From the NCBI RefSeq assembly GCF_013369485.1, contig NZ_JABWEB010000008.1:1-64000 (forward strand): a stretch of 64,000 bases of DNA. Direction: 5' to 3'. A program made the position numbers and the translations under genes. This document shows, piece after piece, positions 8,067-15,108 of this stretch (position 1 is the first letter of the stretch; every line of letters starts with the position of its first letter). The DNA is from Massilia sp. BJB1822 (lineage in GTDB: Bacteria; Pseudomonadota; Gammaproteobacteria; Burkholderiales; Burkholderiaceae_D). A model generated the notes under the pieces. That model made no database searches. It worked only from the letters and a program-made list of their open reading frames with translations, and had not been told where the DNA came from.

Positions 8067-9502
8067 ACGATCCTTCCCCCAGTAGGCGCAGCGTCATTCC
8101 GCTGGTGCCTCAGGTAGAATTCGACGCCGCCCTGGTGCGGCGCATGAGCAAGAATGGTCCGCGCTATACCTCGTATCCCACGGCGGACCGCTTCATCCCG
8201 GGCTTCGGCCCGGCCGACTACCGCGCCGCCGTGGCGCGCAGCCGGGGCGGCATGGAGCACGGCCTGTCGCTGTACGTGCATATCCCGTTCTGCGCCTCGC
8301 TGTGCTACTACTGCGGCTGCAACAAGATCATCACCCAGGACCGCACGAAGTCGGTGCAGTACCTGCAGTACCTGGAAAAGGAAACCGATCTGCAGGCGGC
8401 CCTGTTCGCAGGCCGCAACCGCGTCGAGCAGCTGCACTTCGGCGGCGGCACGCCCACCTTCCTCGACGACGAGCAGATGTCGAACCTGCTGGCCGGCCTG
8501 CGCGCGCGCTTCCGCTTCGCGCCGGACGAGAAGGGCGAGTACTCGATCGAAGTCGATCCGCGCACCGTCTCGGCGCTGCGCATCCACACGCTGCGCCGCC
8601 AGGGCTTCAACCGCATCAGCCTGGGCATCCAGGACTTCGATCCGAACGTGCAGCGCGCCGTCAACCGCGTGCAGTCGGAACGCCAGATCCTGCACGTGAT
8701 GCGCGCCGCCCGTTCGGCCGGTTTCCGCTCCATCAGCGTCGACCTGATCTACGGCCTGCCGCTGCAGACGGTGCAGACCATGAGCGCCACGCTGGACAAG
8801 GTGATCGCCGCCAATCCCGACCGCATCGCCGTCTACAACTACGCCCACCTGCCGCATCTGTTCAAGTCGCAGCGCCTGATCGAAAGCTCGCAATTGCCGA
8901 CGCCGGAAGCCAAGCTGGAAATGCTCGGCCTGTGCATCAAGAAGCTGAACGAGGCCGGCTACGTCTACATCGGCATGGACCATTTCGCCAAGCCGGAAGA
9001 CGATCTGGCGCTGGCCCAGCGCGAAGGCCGCCTGCACCGCAACTTCCAGGGCTATTCGACCCATGCCAACGCCGATATGGTGGCGCTGGGCGTCTCGTCC
9101 ATCAGCGCCGTGGGCGGCTGCTATAGCCAGAACGAGAAAACCCTGGCGGCCTACTACAACCGTCTCGATCGCGGCGAACTGCCGATCGCGCGCGGCATCT
9201 CCCTGAACCAGGAAGACCTGCTGCGGCGCGACATCATCGGCCGCCTGATGTGCGACTTTGAACTCGATTTCGACACCGTGGCGCTGCCCGAAGGCCTCTC
9301 CTTCGAACAGTGCTTCGCCTCCGAGCTGGAACAGCTGCGCCAATTGGAGGAGCAAGGCCTGCTCAGTGTGAGCGAACGCAGCATGAAGGTGAAGATGCGG
9401 GGACGCCTGCTGATCCGGAATATCTGCATGGTGTTCGACCAGTATCTGTCGGCCGTGCGGATGGAAGGCCCGGCGCCGTTGCGTTACTCGACAACGATTT
9501 AA
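8060..9502 (+). CDS. hemN: Oxygen-independent coproporphyrinogen III dehydrogenase
   Basis: This radical-SAM enzyme oxidatively decarboxylates coproporphyrinogen III without oxygen, supplying haem for anaerobic respiratory enzymes. The ATG at 8060 overlaps the narK2 end and has AAGGTG 11 bp upstream; the frame remains open upstream but only inside narK2. The protein has 480 residues. The cluster motif lies in YVHIPFCASLCYYCGCNKI, with C78, C82, C85 and C87. The SAM-binding GGGTPTFL and a C-terminal HemN domain (LLRRDIIGRLMCDFELDF) are present. Placement between narK2 and a dnr-like gene is a common denitrifier arrangement and argues for low-oxygen co-regulation. Confidence 0.95.
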   Translation: MLNDPSPSRRSVIPLVPQVEFDAALVRRMSKNGPRYTSYPTADRFIPGFGPADYRAAVARSRGGMEHGLSLYVHIPFCASLCYYCGCNKIITQDRTKSVQYLQYLEKETDLQAALFAGRNRVEQLHFGGGTPTFLDDEQMSNLLAGLRARFRFAPDEKGEYSIEVDPRTVSALRIHTLRRQGFNRISLGIQDFDPNVQRAVNRVQSERQILHVMRAARSAGFRSISVDLIYGLPLQTVQTMSATLDKVIAANPDRIAVYNYAHLPHLFKSQRLIESSQLPTPEAKLEMLGLCIKKLNEAGYVYIGMDHFAKPEDDLALAQREGRLHRNFQGYSTHANADMVALGVSSISAVGGCYSQNEKTLAAYYNRLDRGELPIARGISLNQEDLLRRDIIGRLMCDFELDFDTVALPEGLSFEQCFASELEQLRQLEEQGLLSVSERSMKVKMRGRLLIRNICMVFDQYLSAVRMEGPAPLRYSTTI

Positions 9503-9511
9503 GGATTTGCT

Positions 9512-10186
9512 ATGGATAAGACCAAGATCAAGGTACAGGCATTCTTAGCCCGCGTACCCCTGTTTAACTCGATGCGTCCCGAAGAGCTGGACCGCATCGC
9601 GCTGGGAACCACCGAATGCCATGTGGCGCGCGGCGAAACGATCTTCCAGCGTGGCGATCCCTGCGTCGGCTTCCACGCCGTGGTGTATGGCCAGGTCAAG
9701 CTGTCCTTCGTGTCGGTCAACGGCGCCGAGAAAGTGATCGAACTGGTCGGCCCCGGCCACAGCTTCGGCGAGGCGCTGATGTTCATGGGCAGCCCCTACA
9801 TCGTGTCGGCCCAGGCCATGGCCGACTCCCTGCTGCTGCACGTGGCCAAGCCCACCATCTTCCGCGAAATCCAGAACGATCCCGGTTTCGCCTGCAAGAT
9901 GCTGGCGGGCCTGAGCCAGCGCATGCACGCCCTGATGTGCGACCTGGAATCGTATTCCCTGCGTTCCGGCACCCAGCGCGTCAGCGCCTACCTGCTGAAA
10001 GAGCAGCCGGGCAGCACCGAGATCACGCTGCCGGTCGCCAAAGCGGTCCTGGCCTCGCGCCTGAACCTGACGCCCGAGCACTTCTCGCGCATCATGTCGG
10101 AGCTGAGCGGCCAGCAGCTGATTTCATTCAAAGGACGGCGCGTCACCATCCTCGACCCGGATAAACTGCGTCTCTGCGCGGGCTGA
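9512..10186 (+). CDS. dnr: Crp/Fnr-family regulator, Dnr-like
   Basis: This 224-residue protein has an N-terminal cyclic-nucleotide-type beta-roll (about 15-125; [26 protein letters not shown]) and a long dimerisation helix. The C-terminal HTH around 170-205 reads [19 protein letters not shown]. The N-terminus lacks the clustered cysteines of oxygen-sensing Fnr/Anr, so it fits the Dnr/NnrR branch that senses NO through haem in studied members. The E-x-x-SR arrangement in the recognition helix suggests TTG-N8-CAA-type targets. It follows hemN by 9 bp and precedes a chemoreceptor by 7 bp. The symbol reflects class and context; other Crp/Fnr clades cannot be excluded. Confidence 0.8.
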   Translation: MDKTKIKVQAFLARVPLFNSMRPEELDRIALGTTECHVARGETIFQRGDPCVGFHAVVYGQVKLSFVSVNGAEKVIELVGPGHSFGEALMFMGSPYIVSAQAMADSLLLHVAKPTIFREIQNDPGFACKMLAGLSQRMHALMCDLESYSLRSGTQRVSAYLLKEQPGSTEITLPVAKAVLASRLNLTPEHFSRIMSELSGQQLISFKGRRVTILDPDKLRLCAG

Positions 10187-10193
10187 GGTAGGC

Positions 10194-11912
10194 ATGCTGA
10201 ATAATCTGAAGCATCTGACGATACGGATGCGGCTTGCGTTCGTCATTACCTTTCTCTCCGTGCTGCTGGTGGCGGGCGGCATCGTCGGTCTGGTCAGCCT
10301 GGCGGCAGCCAATAATGCGCTGCGCGCCAATTACGAAGACCGCATGCTGCCGATGGCGAAGCTGGACCAGATCGTAAGGCTGGTGCTGAGCAACCAGCTC
10401 TCCATCGCCCAATCGGTGGATGGCGAGCCTGCGCAGGTCGAAAGCGAGATGCGCCAGGTCGAGCAGCGCATGCGCGAGATTGGCGACCTGACCACGGCCT
10501 ATATGAATAGCGGCCTGACCGAGGAAGAGGGCAAGCTGGCGCGCGAATTCGTCGCTGCGCGCGGCCTGTTCGTGGCGCAAGGCCTGAAACCGGCCATCGC
10601 CGCCTTGCGCGCCCAGGACCACGCCCTGGCCCGCAGCCTGGCGCATGGCCCGATCCGCGACTATTTCGCCCCCATGCGCAAGCATGTGGATGCCCTGATG
10701 CAGTTGCAGCTGAACGAGGCGAAGAAGGAATTCGAAAACACCCAGACCATTTACCAGCGCGTGCGCGCCAGCTGCCTGGTCGCCATCGCCTTTGGCCTGC
10801 TGCTGTCGGGCGTGATCGGCATCCTGCTGCAGCGCGCCATCGTGCGTCCGCTGGACAAGGCGGTGCGCGTGGCGCGCGCCGTGGCCGAGGGCGATCTGAC
10901 CCAGCATATCGAAGTGCACGCCAAGGATGAAACCGGCCAGCTGATTTCCTCTCTCAAGGATATGAACGGCAGCCTGGCGCGCATTGTCGGCGATGTGCGT
11001 GACGGCACGGACGCCATCGCCAGCGCCGCGCGCGGCATCGCCCAGGAAAACGCCGACCTGGCCCTGCGCACCGAACAGCAGGCCGTCGCGCTGGAGCAGA
11101 CCGCCGCCTCGATGGCCCAGCTCACCGTGACCGTGCGTCAGAACGGCAGCAGCGCGCAGCAGGCCGACCAGCTGGCGCAGTCGGCATCGGCCGTGGCGCA
11201 GAAGGGCGGCGCCGTGGTCGAACAGGTGGTGCAGACCATGGGTTCGATCAACCAGTCCGCCGCCCGCATTGCCGACATCATCGGCGTGATCGACAACATC
11301 GCCTTCCAGACCAATCTCCTGGCGTTGAATGCCGCCGTGGAAGCGGCGCGCGCCGGGGAGCAGGGCAGGGGCTTTGCCGTGGTGGCCAGCGAAGTACAGC
11401 AGTTGGCGCAGCAGTCGGCCAAGGCGGCCGGCCAGATCCGCGAGCTGATCACCGAATCGCGCCAGCAAGCCATCGCCGGCGCGCAGCTGGCCGACCAGGC
11501 CGGCGGCACCATGTCCGACATCCTGAGCAGCGTGGAACAGGTGACGGACATCATGCGCGGCATCAGCGACGCCAGCCGCGACCAGACCGCCGGCATCGAG
11601 CAGGTCAACAACGCCATCAGCAGCATGGACCAGGGCACGCGCGAAAACACGGCGCGGGTGGAAGAAGTGGCGGCTGCCGCGCAGGCATTGCAGGAGCAGG
11701 CCGACCGCTTGCGCGGCGTGGTGGCGGTATTCCGCCTGAACACCGGCGGCACGGTTGCCCCGCCGCCGCGCAAAGCCGGCCAGCCGCTCAGCCGCAGCAA
11801 ACGCGCGGCAGCGCAAGCCGGCGCCACCATCCAGGCCTTTGGCGACGCCAGCGCCCTGCTGTCGCGCAAATCCGCCGCCCAGCGCGCCGCACCGGCGGCA
11901 GACATGGAGTAG
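10194..11912 (+). CDS. Methyl-accepting chemotaxis protein
   Basis: This 572-residue transmembrane chemoreceptor has TM1 at about 13-35, a four-helix-bundle (Tar/4HB-type) periplasmic sensor at about 36-190 and TM2 at about 192-214. HAMP spans about 215-268, and the signalling domain carries the hairpin motif [28 protein letters not shown] core, read here from about 365. The C-terminus ends ADME, with no NWETF-like CheR-binding pentapeptide. It lies 7 bp after the dnr-like gene and 2 bp before a carbonic anhydrase gene, so it is likely transcribed with the denitrification genes. That makes nitrate, nitrite or NO-related taxis an attractive but unproven role. Confidence 0.92.
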   Translation: MLNNLKHLTIRMRLAFVITFLSVLLVAGGIVGLVSLAAANNALRANYEDRMLPMAKLDQIVRLVLSNQLSIAQSVDGEPAQVESEMRQVEQRMREIGDLTTAYMNSGLTEEEGKLAREFVAARGLFVAQGLKPAIAALRAQDHALARSLAHGPIRDYFAPMRKHVDALMQLQLNEAKKEFENTQTIYQRVRASCLVAIAFGLLLSGVIGILLQRAIVRPLDKAVRVARAVAEGDLTQHIEVHAKDETGQLISSLKDMNGSLARIVGDVRDGTDAIASAARGIAQENADLALRTEQQAVALEQTAASMAQLTVTVRQNGSSAQQADQLAQSASAVAQKGGAVVEQVVQTMGSINQSAARIADIIGVIDNIAFQTNLLALNAAVEAARAGEQGRGFAVVASEVQQLAQQSAKAAGQIRELITESRQQAIAGAQLADQAGGTMSDILSSVEQVTDIMRGISDASRDQTAGIEQVNNAISSMDQGTRENTARVEEVAAAAQALQEQADRLRGVVAVFRLNTGGTVAPPPRKAGQPLSRSKRAAAQAGATIQAFGDASALLSRKSAAQRAAPAADME

Positions 11913-11914
11913 CT

Positions 11915-12679
11915 ATGGAAGATATCGAAAAATTCGTGCGCGGTTTCAGCCGCTTCCAGGAACAGTATTTCAGCGACCCGCAAACCATTTACGACACCCT
12001 GCGCGATGGTCAGCATCCCACCACGCTGCTGATCGGTTGCTGCGATTCGCGCGTCGATCCGATGCTGCTGACCGGCAGCGATCCGGGCGATATGTTCGTG
12101 GTGCGCAATATCGCCAATCTGGTGCCGCCCTGCACGCCGACCGCGCCGCCGGGCGTTAGCTCGGCCATCGAATTCGCCGTCTGCAATCTGCAGGTGGCGC
12201 GCGTGATCGTGCTGGGCCACGCCCGCTGCGGCGGCATCCGCGCACTGATGTCGCCCAGCGCGCCGGTGGCCGAAACTGATTTCGTCGGCCAGTGGATGCG
12301 CATCGCCGAGCCGGTGGCGCGCCGCGTCAAGCACGAGCTGGCGCACCGCAGCCTGGAACACCAGCACACCGCCTGCGAACAGGCCAGCATCCTGCAATCG
12401 CTGGAAAACCTGCTGACCTATCCCTGGGTCAAGCGCCGCGTCGAACAAGGCTCGCTGAAACTGCATGGCTGGTACTTCGACATGCAGAGTGGCGCCCTGA
12501 TGGCTTATTCGGCACGGCAGGAGCGCTTCCTGCCGCTGGTCTGTCCGATCGAGCGCAAGGTCGGCCCGCCGGCCCGCAGCCCGGAACATGGTGGACCGGC
12601 CGCCGCGCAGCAGGGCGCCGGCAGCGCCGGCCAGGCGGGCGGCTGCGGCGCGGGCGCCTCCTGCACCTGTACCGGCTAA
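11915..12679 (+). CDS. Beta-class carbonic anhydrase with Cys-rich C-terminal tail
   Basis: The enzyme interconverts CO2 and bicarbonate in the cytoplasm. Zinc ligands are visible as C43 and D44 in GCCDSRVDP, plus H102 and C105 in LGHARCGGIRA. The core ends near residue 212 with VCPIERKVG. Beyond it is a roughly 40-residue low-complexity extension rich in Gly/Ala/Gln that ends GGCGAGASCTCTG, with three cysteines, which is unusual for the family. The start at 11915 is 2 bp after the chemoreceptor stop. The tail could bind metal or be regulatory; nothing in the sequence decides this. Confidence 0.92.
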   Translation: MEDIEKFVRGFSRFQEQYFSDPQTIYDTLRDGQHPTTLLIGCCDSRVDPMLLTGSDPGDMFVVRNIANLVPPCTPTAPPGVSSAIEFAVCNLQVARVIVLGHARCGGIRALMSPSAPVAETDFVGQWMRIAEPVARRVKHELAHRSLEHQHTACEQASILQSLENLLTYPWVKRRVEQGSLKLHGWYFDMQSGALMAYSARQERFLPLVCPIERKVGPPARSPEHGGPAAAQQGAGSAGQAGGCGAGASCTCTG

Positions 12680-12693
12680 GGTGGCGGCCGCCC

Positions 12694-13125
12694 ATGAAAA
12701 CCACGCTGCGCACCTATGCCATGCAGCTGGCTGCCATCGGCGCGGTCCTGCTGCTGGCTTTCTGGCAGACCCAAGCCGGGGATAGCCAGGCGGCGGCCGT
12801 CTCCGCGCCGTCCGATATGCGCTGCACCCCGCATGGCCAGATCCATTACCGGGGCGCGGCGCCCAGCTTCCACTGCGACCTGGCCGAAATGTTCGCCCTC
12901 GCATCGGCCCAGGAACAGCGTGGCCACATCAGCACCATGTTCGTGCGCGACAGCGGCGCGGCCGGCGAACACTGGATTCCGGCCGCGCAGGCCCAGTACA
13001 TTGGCCGCCAGCCGCGCCAACCCCTGCTGGCCTTCGCCGACAAACAGCACGCGCTGGACTACGCCAGCCGCAACGGCATCCAGACCATGCCCTACAGCCT
13101 GGCCCTGTTGGGCGTCCGCGACTAA
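12694..13125 (+). CDS. NosL-like small membrane-anchored protein lacking the copper motif
   Basis: The ATG at 12694 gives 143 residues; the frame is open much further upstream but only inside the carbonic anhydrase gene. One N-terminal hydrophobic segment (about 8-25) suggests a membrane anchor or uncleaved signal. The rest resembles the second half of NosL, the copper chaperone for N2O reductase. Aligned features are IHYRG, FHCDLAEMFALA (compare FCSTRDLFAYL), HISTMFVRDS, HWIPAAQAQYI, and LLAFADKQHALDYASRNG. The NosL CxxCGM copper motif is absent; only a single MRC remains at the equivalent position. The gene is last in the dnr-mcp-carbonic anhydrase series and convergent with the next gene. 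Confidence 0.6.
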   Translation: MKTTLRTYAMQLAAIGAVLLLAFWQTQAGDSQAAAVSAPSDMRCTPHGQIHYRGAAPSFHCDLAEMFALASAQEQRGHISTMFVRDSGAAGEHWIPAAQAQYIGRQPRQPLLAFADKQHALDYASRNGIQTMPYSLALLGVRD

Positions 13126-13135
13126 GGCAGCGGGC

Positions 13136-14938
13136 TTAGGATGAGTGCTTGTCCATGGAACGCATGGACAGGCGCAGGTTCGCATTCTCCAGCTGCAGTT
13201 GAAGGCATTCCAGCGCCATGGCGGTTTGCTTTGCCTGCATGGCGGCGTTTTCCTCCTCAAGAGCATGCACGCGCAGACTTTCCAGGTGCAGTCCGATGCG
13301 ATGAGTGCTGTGGCGCAGCTCCTCGACCTGATCGGGGCGATACAGCTTGCCGCTGCGCCTTGCTCCCACCAGAAGAACGCCGGCAAGGCGATCGCGAAGA
13401 ATCATGGGAATAGCCAGATCGCCATATTGACTCATACCGCATTCGCCGATGCGCACCAGATCATGATGCAGGCGCAGCTCCACCAGCAGCTCATGATCCT
13501 TGCCCAGTTGCGGCGGACTTCGGGGCAAGCTGGCCTGGCTCAATAAAAATTCGCCGTTGTCCTGGCCCAGATATATGGCGCATCCAATAGCTTCGCCGAA
13601 TTCGTCGACTGCCTGGACAAAGCGGGATTGAAGTATGCCGGGGTCAGTGAAATGCGCAGCCCTGGCAACGAAGTTGCGCATGCGCTGTGCCGCTTCGTGC
13701 CAGTGATGGAAGAAGGTATGGTCGACACGGTGGTTCACAAAATGCTGAATGCGATGGAAGGATAGAATCACGGCCAGCGCAACCAGGGCATCGAGCGCGA
13801 TATTCTGCTGCCGCGACTGGAAATGCAGCAGCTTGTCCACCGCGAATTCGGTAACGCCGAACACCACCAGCAGAATGGAGCTGATGATGGTGTACACCAA
13901 GGCGCGGTTGACGGCCAGGCCAAAGTCCAGAATGCGATGCCGCAAAATACCGTAAATAAGGGCGATATGCGCGATCAGCACAATCGTATGCCTGATGCTC
14001 CCCATCCACACCGGGGTCCAGCCCATCAGACCCTCCAGATTGCCTAGCAGGTAGCAGGTATAGGCAATACCCATGCTAAGTACCACCCACCCCAGCCGTT
14101 CACGCTGCACGCCGGCGCTGCGGCGCCATGAAAGGCCGAGTATCCAGACCGAGGTGGCGGCGATCGTCATCGCCATCAGGAAGCGGATAGGAATATGCGG
14201 CAGCCAATTGGCAGGCTCAATCCAGCCCAGTCCCTGCGCCAGGCCGAAGCCTTGAATGAATGCTTCACCGGCGAATGTGGCGATGAAGAGACGCAGCGCC
14301 CACGGCCGCCCGGATAGCGGCGCATCGCCCGGGTAAGTCAGGGCGAAATACAAAAACAGGATATATGAGCTGGCGCCATACAGGGCGTGCAGGTGGCTGA
14401 ATAGGGTTTGCGCTGCGCTGGCCGGCAGATAGAAGGCAAAGAGCCATGGATTCCAGGCCAGCATGACTTGGGCGAAGGCGCGCATCGAGCGGCTATCCGC
14501 TCGTTGCAGCCCAATTAACAGCCCCGCGCCGAGCGTGATGAAGCCTGTAAGCCAGAAGACGATGTAGTCGACCCGCCGCACCTGAAGCTCCTGCTCGGAG
14601 AGCGGCAGCGGTTGCAGCAGGACAGGATGCGTCAAGCCGGTGGCTGAGGTCCATAGCAGGCCGATTTTCTCTTCCTGCCCGAAGAAGCGGTCCTGGTCGG
14701 CGCTGCGCTGGTAGGTGAGGAAATCGCCGCTGCGAATGCCGGCGGCATATAAGGATGATGTGGGCGAGAGTGCCGATATTCTGCGCTGGCCTTGCGCTCC
14801 TGGAGCTTCAAGCGTGAAGCCGGTACGGGCGGCGACGGTCCGGTCCAGCGACCTTGGCGCATAACTGAGCGCCCACAGACCCAGGACGCCATACAGCAGC
14901 ACTTGTGCGAGCAATACCGTTTTCCAGAGCCGTGTCAT
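13136..14938 (-). CDS. Membrane PDZ/7TM-like/GAF sensor protein without kinase domain
   Basis: The 600-residue protein starts with one TM helix. A PDZ-like extracytoplasmic region follows (SSLYAAGIRSGDFLTYQ, about 60-120), then about eight TM helices between 128 and 400. A soluble part has a GAF-like fold (about 420-560) and ends in a coiled coil (LEEENAAMQAKQTAMALECLQLQLENANLRL). No DHp, HATPase, GGDEF or HTH domain follows, so it lacks an output module. The N-terminal architecture resembles that of some proteobacterial membrane histidine kinases. It may act by coiled-coil contact with a partner, possibly the divergent propeller kinase 170 bp away. Function unknown. Confidence 0.75.
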   Translation of the reverse strand: MTRLWKTVLLAQVLLYGVLGLWALSYAPRSLDRTVAARTGFTLEAPGAQGQRRISALSPTSSLYAAGIRSGDFLTYQRSADQDRFFGQEEKIGLLWTSATGLTHPVLLQPLPLSEQELQVRRVDYIVFWLTGFITLGAGLLIGLQRADSRSMRAFAQVMLAWNPWLFAFYLPASAAQTLFSHLHALYGASSYILFLYFALTYPGDAPLSGRPWALRLFIATFAGEAFIQGFGLAQGLGWIEPANWLPHIPIRFLMAMTIAATSVWILGLSWRRSAGVQRERLGWVVLSMGIAYTCYLLGNLEGLMGWTPVWMGSIRHTIVLIAHIALIYGILRHRILDFGLAVNRALVYTIISSILLVVFGVTEFAVDKLLHFQSRQQNIALDALVALAVILSFHRIQHFVNHRVDHTFFHHWHEAAQRMRNFVARAAHFTDPGILQSRFVQAVDEFGEAIGCAIYLGQDNGEFLLSQASLPRSPPQLGKDHELLVELRLHHDLVRIGECGMSQYGDLAIPMILRDRLAGVLLVGARRSGKLYRPDQVEELRHSTHRIGLHLESLRVHALEEENAAMQAKQTAMALECLQLQLENANLRLSMRSMDKHSS

Positions 14939-15067
14939 CGCGGAGTTTTCCGTTTGGTCACACTAAAGCCATCTTACCAAAGAAGGAATGTGGGGAATAT
15001 TAAAAAAATAATGACCCTGGTGAAGTGAAAGCGGCTATTCGCCATGCAGGCATTTTTAGCAAGACTG

Positions 15068-15073
15068 TATACT
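15068..15073 (+). promoter_or_regulatory. Possible -10 element (TATACT) before the propeller kinase
   Basis: TATACT lies 36 bp before the preferred TTG start at 15109 and inside the longer alternative reading frame from 15025. No good -35 is visible at 17 bp. Its position argues that the transcript starts downstream of the GTG at 15025. Confidence 0.3.
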
Positions 15074-15108
15074 CTGCATCCTTACTGTCAAATTGGAAGA
15101 GAGATGTT

